NCBI RefSeq assembly: GCF_041624475.1
Contig: NZ_JBFJUX010000007.1
Location: forward strand, 101,700-165,699
Source of the DNA: Litorivivens sp041624475
GTDB taxonomy: Bacteria; Pseudomonadota; Gammaproteobacteria; Pseudomonadales; Spongiibacteraceae
Length of the DNA: 64,000 nt
Reading direction: 5' to 3'
A model generated the notes under the pieces. It made no database searches. It saw only the letters and a program-made list of their open reading frames with translations, and was not told the origin of the DNA. The translations under genes and the position numbers were made by a program. Numbering within the stretch: position 1 is the stretch's first letter; the number at the start of each line of letters is the position of its first letter. Positions 43,692 through 52,187 of this stretch are shown here, one piece after another.

Positions 43692-44177
43692 TTACTGCCA
43701 GCCGCGCTTGTCCTGTATTTCTTCGACAATCTGCACCGCGTTGTCGTAAACCTTGCGGACATTCACGTCGACGCCAGCTTCGTAGCGCCGGGAAATCATG
43801 GTCACTGGGAAGACAAATTCCCGCTTGCCTGGAATTTCCAAGGCGCGGCTGCGTCCCAGCTTGTCGATATAAATGGTCCAGAACAGGCCTTTTTCCTTGC
43901 GCAACAGCTCCCCGAGGACAATGCCCATACCCTGCAGTTTGGCGGTTTCATCCCTTTTTATCAGGCCGCGATCCAGCAAGGTCTGCATGACTTCCAGGTC
44001 GTTTTGTTTGTTGCCGTTGATGCGGCGCCCCAGATTCAGGCTCGCGATGTCATCCAGCGACTGAATCTGGTTTTCCATAAAACGCCGGTCAAATTCCGAC
44101 GGGGCTTCGGTACGAAAGGTTTCTGCTGCCAGCAAGGCGGGCAACAGAGCAAGAACTATGGCTAACATTGCTCGCAT
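43692..44177 (-). CDS. Secreted DUF3806-like protein
   Basis: A 161-residue protein with a signal peptide (LAIVLALLPALLAAE, cleavage near residue 18). The mature part FMENQIQSLDDIASLNLGRRIN, GMGIVLGELLRKEKGLFW and FPVTMISRRYEAGVDVNVRKV resembles the DUF3806 domain, an uncharacterised periplasmic or secreted family. It ends 31 bases from the convergent AEC gene. Name given on pattern only. Confidence 0.75.
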   Translation of the reverse strand: MRAMLAIVLALLPALLAAETFRTEAPSEFDRRFMENQIQSLDDIASLNLGRRINGNKQNDLEVMQTLLDRGLIKRDETAKLQGMGIVLGELLRKEKGLFWTIYIDKLGRSRALEIPGKREFVFPVTMISRRYEAGVDVNVRKVYDNAVQIVEEIQDKRGWQ

Positions 44178-44354
44178 GGCTGATCTCCTGTCGGGTTTTG
44201 TGTCTGGATAGTAAGTTAGACCGGATTTTAGGCCCAGAGTTTAGTCAGTACCAGTGCCGGACCTTGTGAAACCTGGCGCGGGCCGTAAAAGTCGCTTGAG
44301 CTTGGGCAGACCCACCATTACCATTAGCGCCTTGCTTAATTTGGGAGAGTGTAA

Positions 44355-45230
44355 ATGATTACCGGCAGTATGGTCGCGCTGGTGACCCCCATGCTGGAAG
44401 ACGGCAGTCTTGACTGGCAGGGGCTGGGCAACCTGATCGACTGGCACATCGAAAGCGGTACCGATGCGATTGTGGCCGTCGGCACGACCGGTGAATCGGC
44501 GACTCTGGATATGGACGAGCACTGTGAGGTGATTCGCAGCGTGGTCGCCCGTGTGGCTGGCCGTATTCCGGTCATTGCCGGCACTGGCGGCAACTCGACC
44601 ACGGAAGCCATTGAACTGACCGTGTCTGCCAGCAAGGCCGGTGCCGATGCCTGTCTGCTGGTCACTCCTTACTACAACAAGCCGACCCAGGAAGGGCTGT
44701 ACCGCCACTACAAGACCATTGCCGAGGCGGTCAATATCCCCCAGATTCTCTACAACGTGCCGGGGCGCACTGCCTGCGACCTGAGCAACGAGACGGTTTT
44801 CCGGCTGGCGGACATCGATAATATTGTCGGTATCAAGGACGCCACAGGTGATATGGTGCGCGGCAAGGCTCTGATTGATGGCGTGTCTGGCCGTCTGGCG
44901 GTGTATTCCGGCGACGACGCTACCGCCATGGAACTGATGCTGCTGGGTGGGGTCGGAAATATCTCCGTGACCGCCAATGTGGCACCGGTGCAGGTCGGAG
45001 AAATGACAAGGGCAGCCATCGCGGGTGATCGCGAAACGGCTGAACGTATAAATAAGACGATTGAAATCCTTCATCAGAAGCTGTTTCTGGAATCCAACCC
45101 GATCCCGGTCAAGTGGGCCCTCTACGAAATGGGGCGCATGGAGCAGGGGATTCGTCTGCCGCTGACGCCGTTGGGCGAGTGGGCGCGTGACGAATTGCGT
45201 GAGGCACTGAAATCGGCTTCTGTTCTGTGA
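44355..45230 (+). CDS. dapA: 4-hydroxy-tetrahydrodipicolinate synthase
   Basis: Condenses pyruvate with aspartate semialdehyde in lysine and diaminopimelate synthesis. Length 291 is typical. The Schiff-base lysine is K161 in IVGIKDATGD, with Y133 in ILYNVPGRT and the pyruvate-binding GTTGESATL at 43-51. GGGAGAG upstream of ATG is a good ribosome site. It overlaps bamC by 4 bases, the conserved dapA-bamC pair of gammaproteobacteria. Confidence 0.98.
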   Translation: MITGSMVALVTPMLEDGSLDWQGLGNLIDWHIESGTDAIVAVGTTGESATLDMDEHCEVIRSVVARVAGRIPVIAGTGGNSTTEAIELTVSASKAGADACLLVTPYYNKPTQEGLYRHYKTIAEAVNIPQILYNVPGRTACDLSNETVFRLADIDNIVGIKDATGDMVRGKALIDGVSGRLAVYSGDDATAMELMLLGGVGNISVTANVAPVQVGEMTRAAIAGDRETAERINKTIEILHQKLFLESNPIPVKWALYEMGRMEQGIRLPLTPLGEWARDELREALKSASVL

Positions 45231-46237
45231 GTTATCGAATGTTGATGAGCCGTGTCTGGTTTGTAGTACTGACTGTTATGCTGGTAAGCGGGTGTACCTG
45301 GCGTGATCGCGCCAATGATTACCGTCAGGCCCAGCTGACCAAGCCTCTCGTTTTGCCGCCGGGCATTGAAAGTACGGCGCTGCATGACAGCTATCGCGTA
45401 CCGGGCATCGAATCCCACACCGTTTTGCCGGGCAAGTTTGCTGTGCCTCAGCCGGACCCTCTGATCAAAGATGTCGAGCAGGGGGTGGTGCGCATTCAGA
45501 AAATGGGTGAAGACCGCTGGATACTGCTCGACGGTTCGCCGGGCCAGATCTGGCCCCGCTTGCGCGGTTTCCTCAATCTGGGCGGTTTTCCGGTGGCTCG
45601 CACCGACGCGGTTAACGGCATTATCGAAACCGGCTGGGTTCAGCCGCGCAGCGAAGATCTGCCGCGTGAGCGGTTTCGCTTCCGCATAGAGCAGGGTGTT
45701 CAGCGTGGCACCAGCGAAATCTACGTTCTGCAGTCGGTGGTTGATAATGACCAGGGCCACTGGCCGCGGGGTTCCTTCAGTGAGCAGCGCGAGCAGGACA
45801 TGACCATGGCCCTGGCTCAGTATTTGGCCGATTCCGAGGCGGCGAGCAGTGTTTCTATGCTGGCGGAACGCAATGCTGAAACCGGCGGGAAAATTTTCCT
45901 CGAGCAGGGCGAGCCCCCCTACATTCGTCTGTTGTTGCCCTTTGATCGTGCCTGGGCCTCGCTGGAAAATGCCTTGAACAAGGCTGGTTTTGTGGTGGAT
46001 GACCGCGATCGCAGTCAGGGGCGTTATTGGGTGACCATTGATGGTGAGAGCGATAAAGCTCTGTGGTTTCGCCGCCTGTTGAAAGACAAGGAACTGGATG
46101 TAGATGCCTTCATTGTGCAGATGATTGAAGTCGGCTCAAATGAAATGCAGATTCGCGTTGTGCCGCAGGAAGGCGAACAAAGTGATGCGGACGTCATTGA
46201 TCGGGTACTGAAACAGATCAAGGGCTTTATTTCCTGA
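45227..46237 (+). CDS. bamC: Outer-membrane assembly lipoprotein BamC
   Basis: A lipoprotein subunit of the BAM complex for outer-membrane protein insertion. The signal peptide VWFVVLTVMLVSGC ends in a lipobox with Cys near residue 23. The unstructured N-terminus (NDYRQAQLTKPLVLPPGIES) is the BamC/BamD contact region. Two helix-grip domains follow, at about 100-200 and 220-336. The start GTG at 45227 overlaps the dapA stop as GTGA; an ATG at 45239 is an alternative. Confidence 0.92.
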   Translation: MSYRMLMSRVWFVVLTVMLVSGCTWRDRANDYRQAQLTKPLVLPPGIESTALHDSYRVPGIESHTVLPGKFAVPQPDPLIKDVEQGVVRIQKMGEDRWILLDGSPGQIWPRLRGFLNLGGFPVARTDAVNGIIETGWVQPRSEDLPRERFRFRIEQGVQRGTSEIYVLQSVVDNDQGHWPRGSFSEQREQDMTMALAQYLADSEAASSVSMLAERNAETGGKIFLEQGEPPYIRLLLPFDRAWASLENALNKAGFVVDDRDRSQGRYWVTIDGESDKALWFRRLLKDKELDVDAFIVQMIEVGSNEMQIRVVPQEGEQSDADVIDRVLKQIKGFIS

Positions 46238-46270
46238 TACTGATTCCTCACAGGCAAAATAAAACACAAC

Positions 46271-47029
46271 ATGCGTTTTGCTTCATTGGGAAGCGGCAGT
46301 CGTGGCAACGGGACACTGGTTGAATCCGGTGATACCTGCCTGCTGATCGACTGCGGCTTCACCGTCAAGGAAACCGAGCGCCGTCTGGCACGGCTTGGTC
46401 GCAGCGCAGATGATTTGAGTGCCGTCCTGGTGACTCATGAGCATTCGGACCATATCAAGGGGGTCGGTCCCCTAGCTCGCAAGTACGGTTTATCGGTTTA
46501 TGCCACTCACGGCACAGCCCAGTACGAGGGTATGGCCGGGCTGCCCGGCCTGTGCGAAGTGAATACCCACGGCACCTTTCTTATTGGCGATGTCGAAATT
46601 TCCGCTGTCGCTGTGCCCCACGATGCGCGCGAACCCTGCCAGTATGTGTTCGCCAACCGTGGGCGGCGCCTCGGCCTGTTGACGGATCTGGGCAGTATTA
46701 CGCCCTTTGTGATTGAGCAGTATCGGGACTGCGACGCGCTGGTATTAGAGTTCAATCACGACAGCGACATGCTGGCAGTTGGGCCTTATCCGCCGAGCCT
46801 GAAGCGCAGAGTTGGGGGTGACTGGGGGCATTTGAACAATCATCAGGCGGCGCAATTGCTGTCGATGGTGGAGCAGGCCCGCTTGCAGCATCTGGTGATG
46901 GCGCATATCAGCGAGAAAAATAACACCGTCGCCCTGGCAGAGCAGGCCTTGGCTGCGGTGATGACGCACTGCGAAGCGGTATTGTCTGCGGATCAGGAAG
47001 CCGGCTTTGACTGGCTGGCGATAAACTAG
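46271..47029 (+). CDS. MBL-fold metallo-hydrolase (YycJ-like)
   Basis: A 252-residue metallo-beta-lactamase fold hydrolase. The start MRFASLGSGSRGNGTLVE is typical of the YycJ-type group. The metal motif THEHSDH is near residue 56-62, a second histidine is in AVPHDAREPC, and further ligands are in LTDLGSI and FNHDSDML. These enzymes are suspected exonucleases or hydrolases; the role is not defined. It is third in the dapA-bamC cluster, a conserved order. Confidence 0.9.
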   Translation: MRFASLGSGSRGNGTLVESGDTCLLIDCGFTVKETERRLARLGRSADDLSAVLVTHEHSDHIKGVGPLARKYGLSVYATHGTAQYEGMAGLPGLCEVNTHGTFLIGDVEISAVAVPHDAREPCQYVFANRGRRLGLLTDLGSITPFVIEQYRDCDALVLEFNHDSDMLAVGPYPPSLKRRVGGDWGHLNNHQAAQLLSMVEQARLQHLVMAHISEKNNTVALAEQALAAVMTHCEAVLSADQEAGFDWLAIN

Positions 47030-47060
47030 GGTTAGCAGCGTTATCCGGCGCCGCGTCAGC

Positions 47061-48164
47061 TCAGTCGATCAGCCCGTACTGATCGCGCAGAATCTCAATG
47101 ATCTCAGCTTTAGGGTTCTCCGACAGCGTCAGTTTTTCTCCGGTGATCTTTTCCGCAATATCTACATAAGTTTTGGATACCTGCAGCATGACTGCTTCGG
47201 GTAAGGCGTTGTCGCGCGCCAGTGCAGCGCGTTCAGTCATGCGGTTTTTATTCAGCAATATATCCGGGTCGGGGAAGTGGCTGAGGAGCAGTTGCCGAAA
47301 ACCCTCTTTGGAATTTTCCACGATTTCGCCCTGCCGGTAGGCTGCGCCGTCCCAGATGCGCGAGGAATCCGGGGTGCCCACCTCGTCCATGTAAATGAGT
47401 TTTTCATTGCCGGCCTTGTCGGTGACGTAGCCAAACTCAAATTTGGTATCCACAAAGATCTGGTCGAGTTTGGCTAGCTCTTTGCTGATCAGTTCAAAAC
47501 CGTCGCTGAGCAGTTTTTCGTAGAGGTCGATGTCGGCTTTGCTGGAAAAATTGAAGGCGGCGAAGTTGTCTTCGATATTGGCGCGGGTGATATTCACATC
47601 ATCCTGTTCCGGCACGCCGGGCAGGCCTTTGAGAATGCCTTTTGTGGAAGGGGTGATCAGCAGCTCCGGCAGCTTCTGGTCTTTCTGTAAATTGTCGGGT
47701 ACCGCAATGCCGCAGAATTCGCGTTCGCCCTTGGCGTAGGCCCGCCACATGGAGCCCGTAATATAGTGTCGGGCAATGGCTTCAATCATCACCGGGCGGG
47801 CTTTTTGCACGATCCAGACGAAGGGGTGGGGAATATCCAGAATATGGCTGTCGGCCAGCCCCTGATCGCGAAACAGCTGGAACCAGTGGTTGGCGATGGC
47901 ATTCAGGGCTGCGCCTTTGCCCGGCACCCCCTGCAGGCCGCCTTCGCCATGCCAGATGCATTCGAAGGCGGAAATGCGGTCGCTGATAACCATAATGGCC
48001 AGCGGGGCATCGGCGGCCACGTCGTAGCTTTTCTCGGCGATCAGGCGGCGACTGTCAGCCTCTGTCAGCCAGTAAACCGAGCGTACTTTACCGCTGTGCA
48101 CCGGGGCGTCGGTACGGATAGGAAGATCGTTATTTACCGCCAAAACCGTGTCGGCAAGACTCAT
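47061..48164 (-). CDS. purC: Phosphoribosylaminoimidazole-succinocarboxamide synthase
   Basis: SAICAR synthase of the longer type, 367 residues, which joins CAIR and aspartate with ATP in purine synthesis. Motifs are VHSGKVRSVYWL near 22-33, ISDRISAFECIWHGEGG near 80-96, KARPVMIEAIARHYITGSMW near 120-139 and DTKFEFGYV near 238-246. It is on the minus strand, converging on the MBL hydrolase gene. Confidence 0.96.
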   Translation of the reverse strand: MSLADTVLAVNNDLPIRTDAPVHSGKVRSVYWLTEADSRRLIAEKSYDVAADAPLAIMVISDRISAFECIWHGEGGLQGVPGKGAALNAIANHWFQLFRDQGLADSHILDIPHPFVWIVQKARPVMIEAIARHYITGSMWRAYAKGEREFCGIAVPDNLQKDQKLPELLITPSTKGILKGLPGVPEQDDVNITRANIEDNFAAFNFSSKADIDLYEKLLSDGFELISKELAKLDQIFVDTKFEFGYVTDKAGNEKLIYMDEVGTPDSSRIWDGAAYRQGEIVENSKEGFRQLLLSHFPDPDILLNKNRMTERAALARDNALPEAVMLQVSKTYVDIAEKITGEKLTLSENPKAEIIEILRDQYGLID

Positions 48165-48311
48165 GCTGGTGTTGTCCTGAAATAGCGCGCGCAGGCTGAA
48201 TCAAATGCGAAGCCAGCCACCCTTTGCTTGCGGGGGTATCAGGTGGAGGGCTGAGTGAAGTCGCCGATTCTAGCAGATACTGCGCGGCTTGCCATCGCTG
48301 TCCGCTTGGGC

Positions 48312-49181
48312 TCAGCTCGGCCTGGATGCTTCGGCTTCCCAGGGTTTGGGCTTCTTCCACTTTTTGTTGCTGATCCACCAGCTTTCCGGCTGTTCCCGGG
48401 CCGAGCGTTCGCAGGCCTCAATAAAACGTTCCAGTATTTCTGTGCCGCCGCTGGTGTGGGGCGGTTCAGCCAGTATTTCCCAGCGAATACTGTAGCGGCC
48501 ACGGCTAAGCCGGCGTGGGTGGGCGAAGATTACAACCGACTGACCGGCTTCGGCAATGGTCTGCGGCCCATAGTAAAAGGGCGCGCGTTGGCTGAAGAAG
48601 GGATGCCAAAAGCGTTTTTCGCGGCTGATGGGCGACTGGTCGGCGGCCAGCAGCATGGCGCGAAAGGATTTGCGCTGACGAAGCACTTCCCGGGCTACGT
48701 TTTTAATGGGAATGGGTTTGCCAAAGCGCGCTCGTCCCGCTTTGATGATGCTATCCATCCTTTCATTGTGAAGGGGTTTGTAGACGCCGGCCACGGGGCA
48801 GGGCAGAGCGAGACAAATACGGCCGACCATCCATTCGATATTGGTCTGATGAAGGGTCACAATAAGCATGGACTGCTGCTTTTCTATAAAAGGCGCCAGC
48901 ACTTCCGGGTTTTCAATCGTGACGCGATCTCGCAGCTCCTCTTCGCTCATACTGAAGCCTTTGAGGGTTTCAATGGCCGCTTCGCTGAAATTGCGCTGAA
49001 ACTCCCGGCGGATGCGATTGCGCTCGGCATCGCTTGCGTCCGGGAACATTATCCGGAGGTTCTTATCTATGACCTTGCGTCGATAGCCGACAACATCGAA
49101 GGCCAGCACCCGCAGGCAGGCAGCCAGAGCGTACAGCACGGGCATGGGGATGTAAGACAGGGCTTTGATCAGGGCGTTCAT
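48312..49181 (-). CDS. LpxL/HtrB-family lysophospholipid acyltransferase
   Basis: A 289-residue membrane-associated acyltransferase like the late lipid A acyltransferases. The start at 49181 gives a hydrophobic N-terminus (SYIPMPVLYALAACLRVLAF). The catalytic dyad is H111 and E116 in VTLHQTNIEW (HX4E rather than HX4D). PCPVAGVYKPLHNERMDSII and AADQSPISREKRFWHPFF fit the family. A longer frame to 49286 has no ribosome site. It could acylate lipid A or another lysolipid; LpxL versus relatives is not resolved. Confidence 0.88.
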   Translation of the reverse strand: MNALIKALSYIPMPVLYALAACLRVLAFDVVGYRRKVIDKNLRIMFPDASDAERNRIRREFQRNFSEAAIETLKGFSMSEEELRDRVTIENPEVLAPFIEKQQSMLIVTLHQTNIEWMVGRICLALPCPVAGVYKPLHNERMDSIIKAGRARFGKPIPIKNVAREVLRQRKSFRAMLLAADQSPISREKRFWHPFFSQRAPFYYGPQTIAEAGQSVVIFAHPRRLSRGRYSIRWEILAEPPHTSGGTEILERFIEACERSAREQPESWWISNKKWKKPKPWEAEASRPS

Positions 49182-49317
49182 AGGGCTGTATTGCAGTGCT
49201 GGAGCGCGTATAGTAACGGAAATTTCACAATCAGACTTTATAATAATCGGCCGATGTTGTGATGCTTGTCGGCGTTTGGTCACCACAGGGTACCCGTAAT
49301 TCCAGCCTCACGAAGCC

Positions 49318-50196
49318 ATGCCGGTAAGAGATACAGGTTTTATGCAGACAGTTCAACGCTATATTCCCCTCGCGAGCACGCTGCTGTTTGCGCTCGCCGG
49401 TTGGTTGGCGGCGCTGCTAGTCTGGGAACTGGTGCTGTTGTTCACTCCGGTGAAAATAGACAGCGAACCCGCTGTGGCAGCGGCCGTTGCGACGCCTGAA
49501 CCGGCCGCCTATGACCTGAATGCCCTGGTTTCAGTGCCGCTGTTCGGTGAGGCGAGTCGGGCGGTGGTTGCGGCCCCGATCAGCGAGGACGTTAAACGCA
49601 GCAATCTGCGTATCACCTTACTGGGGGTGGTCGCCGGCGGTGATACCGGGGTTGCCATTCTCAAGCACGATGGCAAGGAATACGCCTATAAAGTGGGCGA
49701 CCAGTTGGATGTAAGTGAGACCATAACCCTGGCGGCGGTGGCGCCGGACTATGTGATCATCTCCCGCGCCAGTGGTAATGAGAAAATAGAGCTGGAAAAA
49801 TTGCGTCGCGGCATAGGTCGCAATGATGTGCGCGTGGTGCAGCGCGATGGATACCCCAGCAAAACCATTAATCTCAATGATCCCTCCATTCGCCGCCTGG
49901 TGGGTGATCCGAAGCAGACACTGAATAACAATCCCTTGCGCCTGACCCGCTATATTTCCGCCCAGCCCTATGTGGAAAACGGGAAAACCCTGGGCTTTCG
50001 GGTACAGCCGGGCCGAGACAAGCGCCTGTTTGGCCAGCTGGGCCTGCATCCGGGGGATGTGGTGGTCGCCATCAACAACCTGCGGGTGGGTGAAGCGCCA
50101 GTGAGCGATCTGTTAAACTCCGTCAACAATAGCCAGTCGGTTGAGGTGGAAATCCGCCGCAACGGGCAGCAGCAGACAATAAGACTGAATCTATGA
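49318..50196 (+). CDS. gspC: Type II secretion protein GspC
   Basis: Inner-membrane clamp protein linking the secretin to the platform, 292 residues. One N-terminal membrane segment (STLLFALAGWLAALLVWELV) is followed by the homology region (LRITLLGVVAGGDTGVAILK) and a PDZ-like C-terminal domain (GLHPGDVVVAINNLRVGEAP). The ATG at 49318 was kept, but ATG at 49342, closer to a CAGG, may be the true start. First gene of the gsp operon. Confidence 0.93.
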   Translation: MPVRDTGFMQTVQRYIPLASTLLFALAGWLAALLVWELVLLFTPVKIDSEPAVAAAVATPEPAAYDLNALVSVPLFGEASRAVVAAPISEDVKRSNLRITLLGVVAGGDTGVAILKHDGKEYAYKVGDQLDVSETITLAAVAPDYVIISRASGNEKIELEKLRRGIGRNDVRVVQRDGYPSKTINLNDPSIRRLVGDPKQTLNNNPLRLTRYISAQPYVENGKTLGFRVQPGRDKRLFGQLGLHPGDVVVAINNLRVGEAPVSDLLNSVNNSQSVEVEIRRNGQQQTIRLNL

Positions 50197-52178
50197 TGAA
50201 AATTTTCCGGCGGGCCTGCAGTGTTCTGGCCTTGAGTATCGCCTTGCTTTCTGTGCCTGCAGTGGCCGAAGAAACCTTTGAGCTGGATATGCGCGGGGTT
50301 GATATCCGCGAGTTCATCAATACGGTGGCCAAGCTCACCGATAAAACCATCATTATGGATGATCGCGTCAAAGGTGACGTGAACATCAAGAGCCCGCGAC
50401 AACTCAATCGCTCGGAGCTGTATGAGGTTTTCTTGCTGCAGCTCGGCGTCAGCGGTTTCGCGGTGGTAGATATGGGCAACGGTATCCTCAAAGTCATTCC
50501 CAATCAGGCCGCGAAAATTGAGGGTATTGAGGTTCAGGTGGAAGGGGATGAGTCCCTGCAGAGCGAATCCATCATCACTCGCATTGTGCAGGTGCAGAAT
50601 GTGGATGTGGACAAGCTGATTCCATCGCTGCGACCGCTGATTGATAACCGCACCGGGGTGATTACGCCTTACAGCGCCTCCAATGTCATTCTGATTACCG
50701 ATCGCGAATCTAACGTCCGGCGTCTGCTGCAGATTATTCAGCAGGTTGATAGAGCCGACTCCCAGTCCATGGAAACGGTACCGCTGGAAAATGCCTCGGC
50801 CAAGGAGCTTGAACGAATACTAACCAAGCTGATTAACGATCAGGCCAAAGAGCAGGGTACCCCGAAGCCGATTATCACCTCCGATCTGCGCACCAATACG
50901 TTGGTGATTTTCGGTGACCAGAATTCGCGCGCCTACCTCAAGAAACTGATTCGCGAACTGGACAGTGAAATCAAAACCTCCTCCAACGTAAAGGTTCACT
51001 ACCTGCGCTATGCCAAGGCCGACGAAATGGTGCCGGTGCTGAAAAGCGTGAGTGAGGCCATGCTCAAGCAGGAAGGCGAGAAAGAGTCCGCCAGCAAGAG
51101 CAATATCAATATCGAGGCCCACGGGCAGACCAATTCTGTGGTGCTCTCGGGCAGCCCTCATATCATTCGCAACCTGGCCAGCGTTATCAGCAGTCTCGAT
51201 ATTCGCCGCGCTCAGGTGCTGGTTGAAGCTATCATTATCGAGTTGACAGATCGCCGCGCCAAAGAACTGGGTGTGCAATGGTTGTTCCGTGGCGACCCCT
51301 CCGGGACTGCGCCGATCGGTGGAGTAAACTTTGGCTCTGCCTCGCCGGCGGGTATTTTCAATGTGGCCTCCGCGGCCAGTGCCGGTGGTGAAGCGCTGGC
51401 CGGTGTGCTGGGCAGTCTGCAGGGGGTTTCTGTCGGTGTTGGCAAAATCCGGGATAACGGCTTCAGCTTTGGCGCATTGATGACGGCATTAGCCAGTGAC
51501 ACCGAATCCAACATTCTGTCTACCCCGAGCCTCTTGACGCTCGATAATCAGGAAGCGTCGATTCTGGTGGGCAGTGAAGTGCCGGTCATCACGGGTTCCA
51601 CCGCCAGCGCAAACAACAATAATCCCTTCCAGACCATTACTCGCCAGGAAATCGGCATCAAGCTGACGGTTACGCCGCAGATCAATGAAGGTGACGCGGT
51701 GCAACTCAATCTGGAGCAGGAAGTCTCGTCGCTCAGCGGCGTATCCGCCTCGGATATCATTACCGACAAACGGACCATCAAGACCTCGGTGCTGGTCAAT
51801 GACAATCAAACCATCGTTCTCGGCGGCCTGATTGACGACGATATCCAGCAATCTACCGAGAAAGTGCCGATATTGGGTGACATGCCTATCATCGGGCGAC
51901 TTTTCCGCGCCGATCGCACCCAGAAAGTGAAGCGCAATCTGATGGTCTTTATCCGGCCCACCATCGTGCGGGATTCGGAAACCCTGCGTGGACTGTCGTC
52001 AGAAAAATACAACTATATTCGCGCCCAGCAGATCATGTTGCACGAAGGCGGGATCAACCTGTTTCCGGAAGCGAAGGCGCCGGTACTGCCGGCCTGGACC
52101 GGCCTTGATCCGTCACCGGCGGGTGTGATGCCGGAGCTGGAAGCGGACGTCGAGCCTGCCGCGCAGCCCGAGGAGTAG
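50193..52178 (+). CDS. gspD: Type II secretion secretin GspD
   Basis: The outer-membrane secretin, 661 residues. A signal peptide (ALSIALLSVPAVAEE) precedes N0 (MRGVDIREFINTVAKLTDK), then N1-N3 modules with recurring IITRIVQVQNVDVDKLIPSLRP-type segments, and the C-domain (VGSEVPVITGSTASAN, KRTIKTSVLVNDNQTIVLGG). It forms the pore for folded exoproteins. Its start overlaps the gspC stop, and gspE begins nine bases after it. Confidence 0.97.
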   Translation: MMKIFRRACSVLALSIALLSVPAVAEETFELDMRGVDIREFINTVAKLTDKTIIMDDRVKGDVNIKSPRQLNRSELYEVFLLQLGVSGFAVVDMGNGILKVIPNQAAKIEGIEVQVEGDESLQSESIITRIVQVQNVDVDKLIPSLRPLIDNRTGVITPYSASNVILITDRESNVRRLLQIIQQVDRADSQSMETVPLENASAKELERILTKLINDQAKEQGTPKPIITSDLRTNTLVIFGDQNSRAYLKKLIRELDSEIKTSSNVKVHYLRYAKADEMVPVLKSVSEAMLKQEGEKESASKSNINIEAHGQTNSVVLSGSPHIIRNLASVISSLDIRRAQVLVEAIIIELTDRRAKELGVQWLFRGDPSGTAPIGGVNFGSASPAGIFNVASAASAGGEALAGVLGSLQGVSVGVGKIRDNGFSFGALMTALASDTESNILSTPSLLTLDNQEASILVGSEVPVITGSTASANNNNPFQTITRQEIGIKLTVTPQINEGDAVQLNLEQEVSSLSGVSASDIITDKRTIKTSVLVNDNQTIVLGGLIDDDIQQSTEKVPILGDMPIIGRLFRADRTQKVKRNLMVFIRPTIVRDSETLRGLSSEKYNYIRAQQIMLHEGGINLFPEAKAPVLPAWTGLDPSPAGVMPELEADVEPAAQPEE

Positions 52179-52187
52179 GGCGGCACT

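Noticed and set aside
49213..49244. TATAAT at 49239 as the gspC promoter
   Set aside because: The -10 hexamer is perfect but no acceptable -35 is found at 16-18 bases, so I did not list it.
48255..49262. Plus-strand open frame of 335 codons across the acyltransferase gene
   Set aside because: It is the antisense shadow of the LpxL-family gene, which has family motifs and a proper start.
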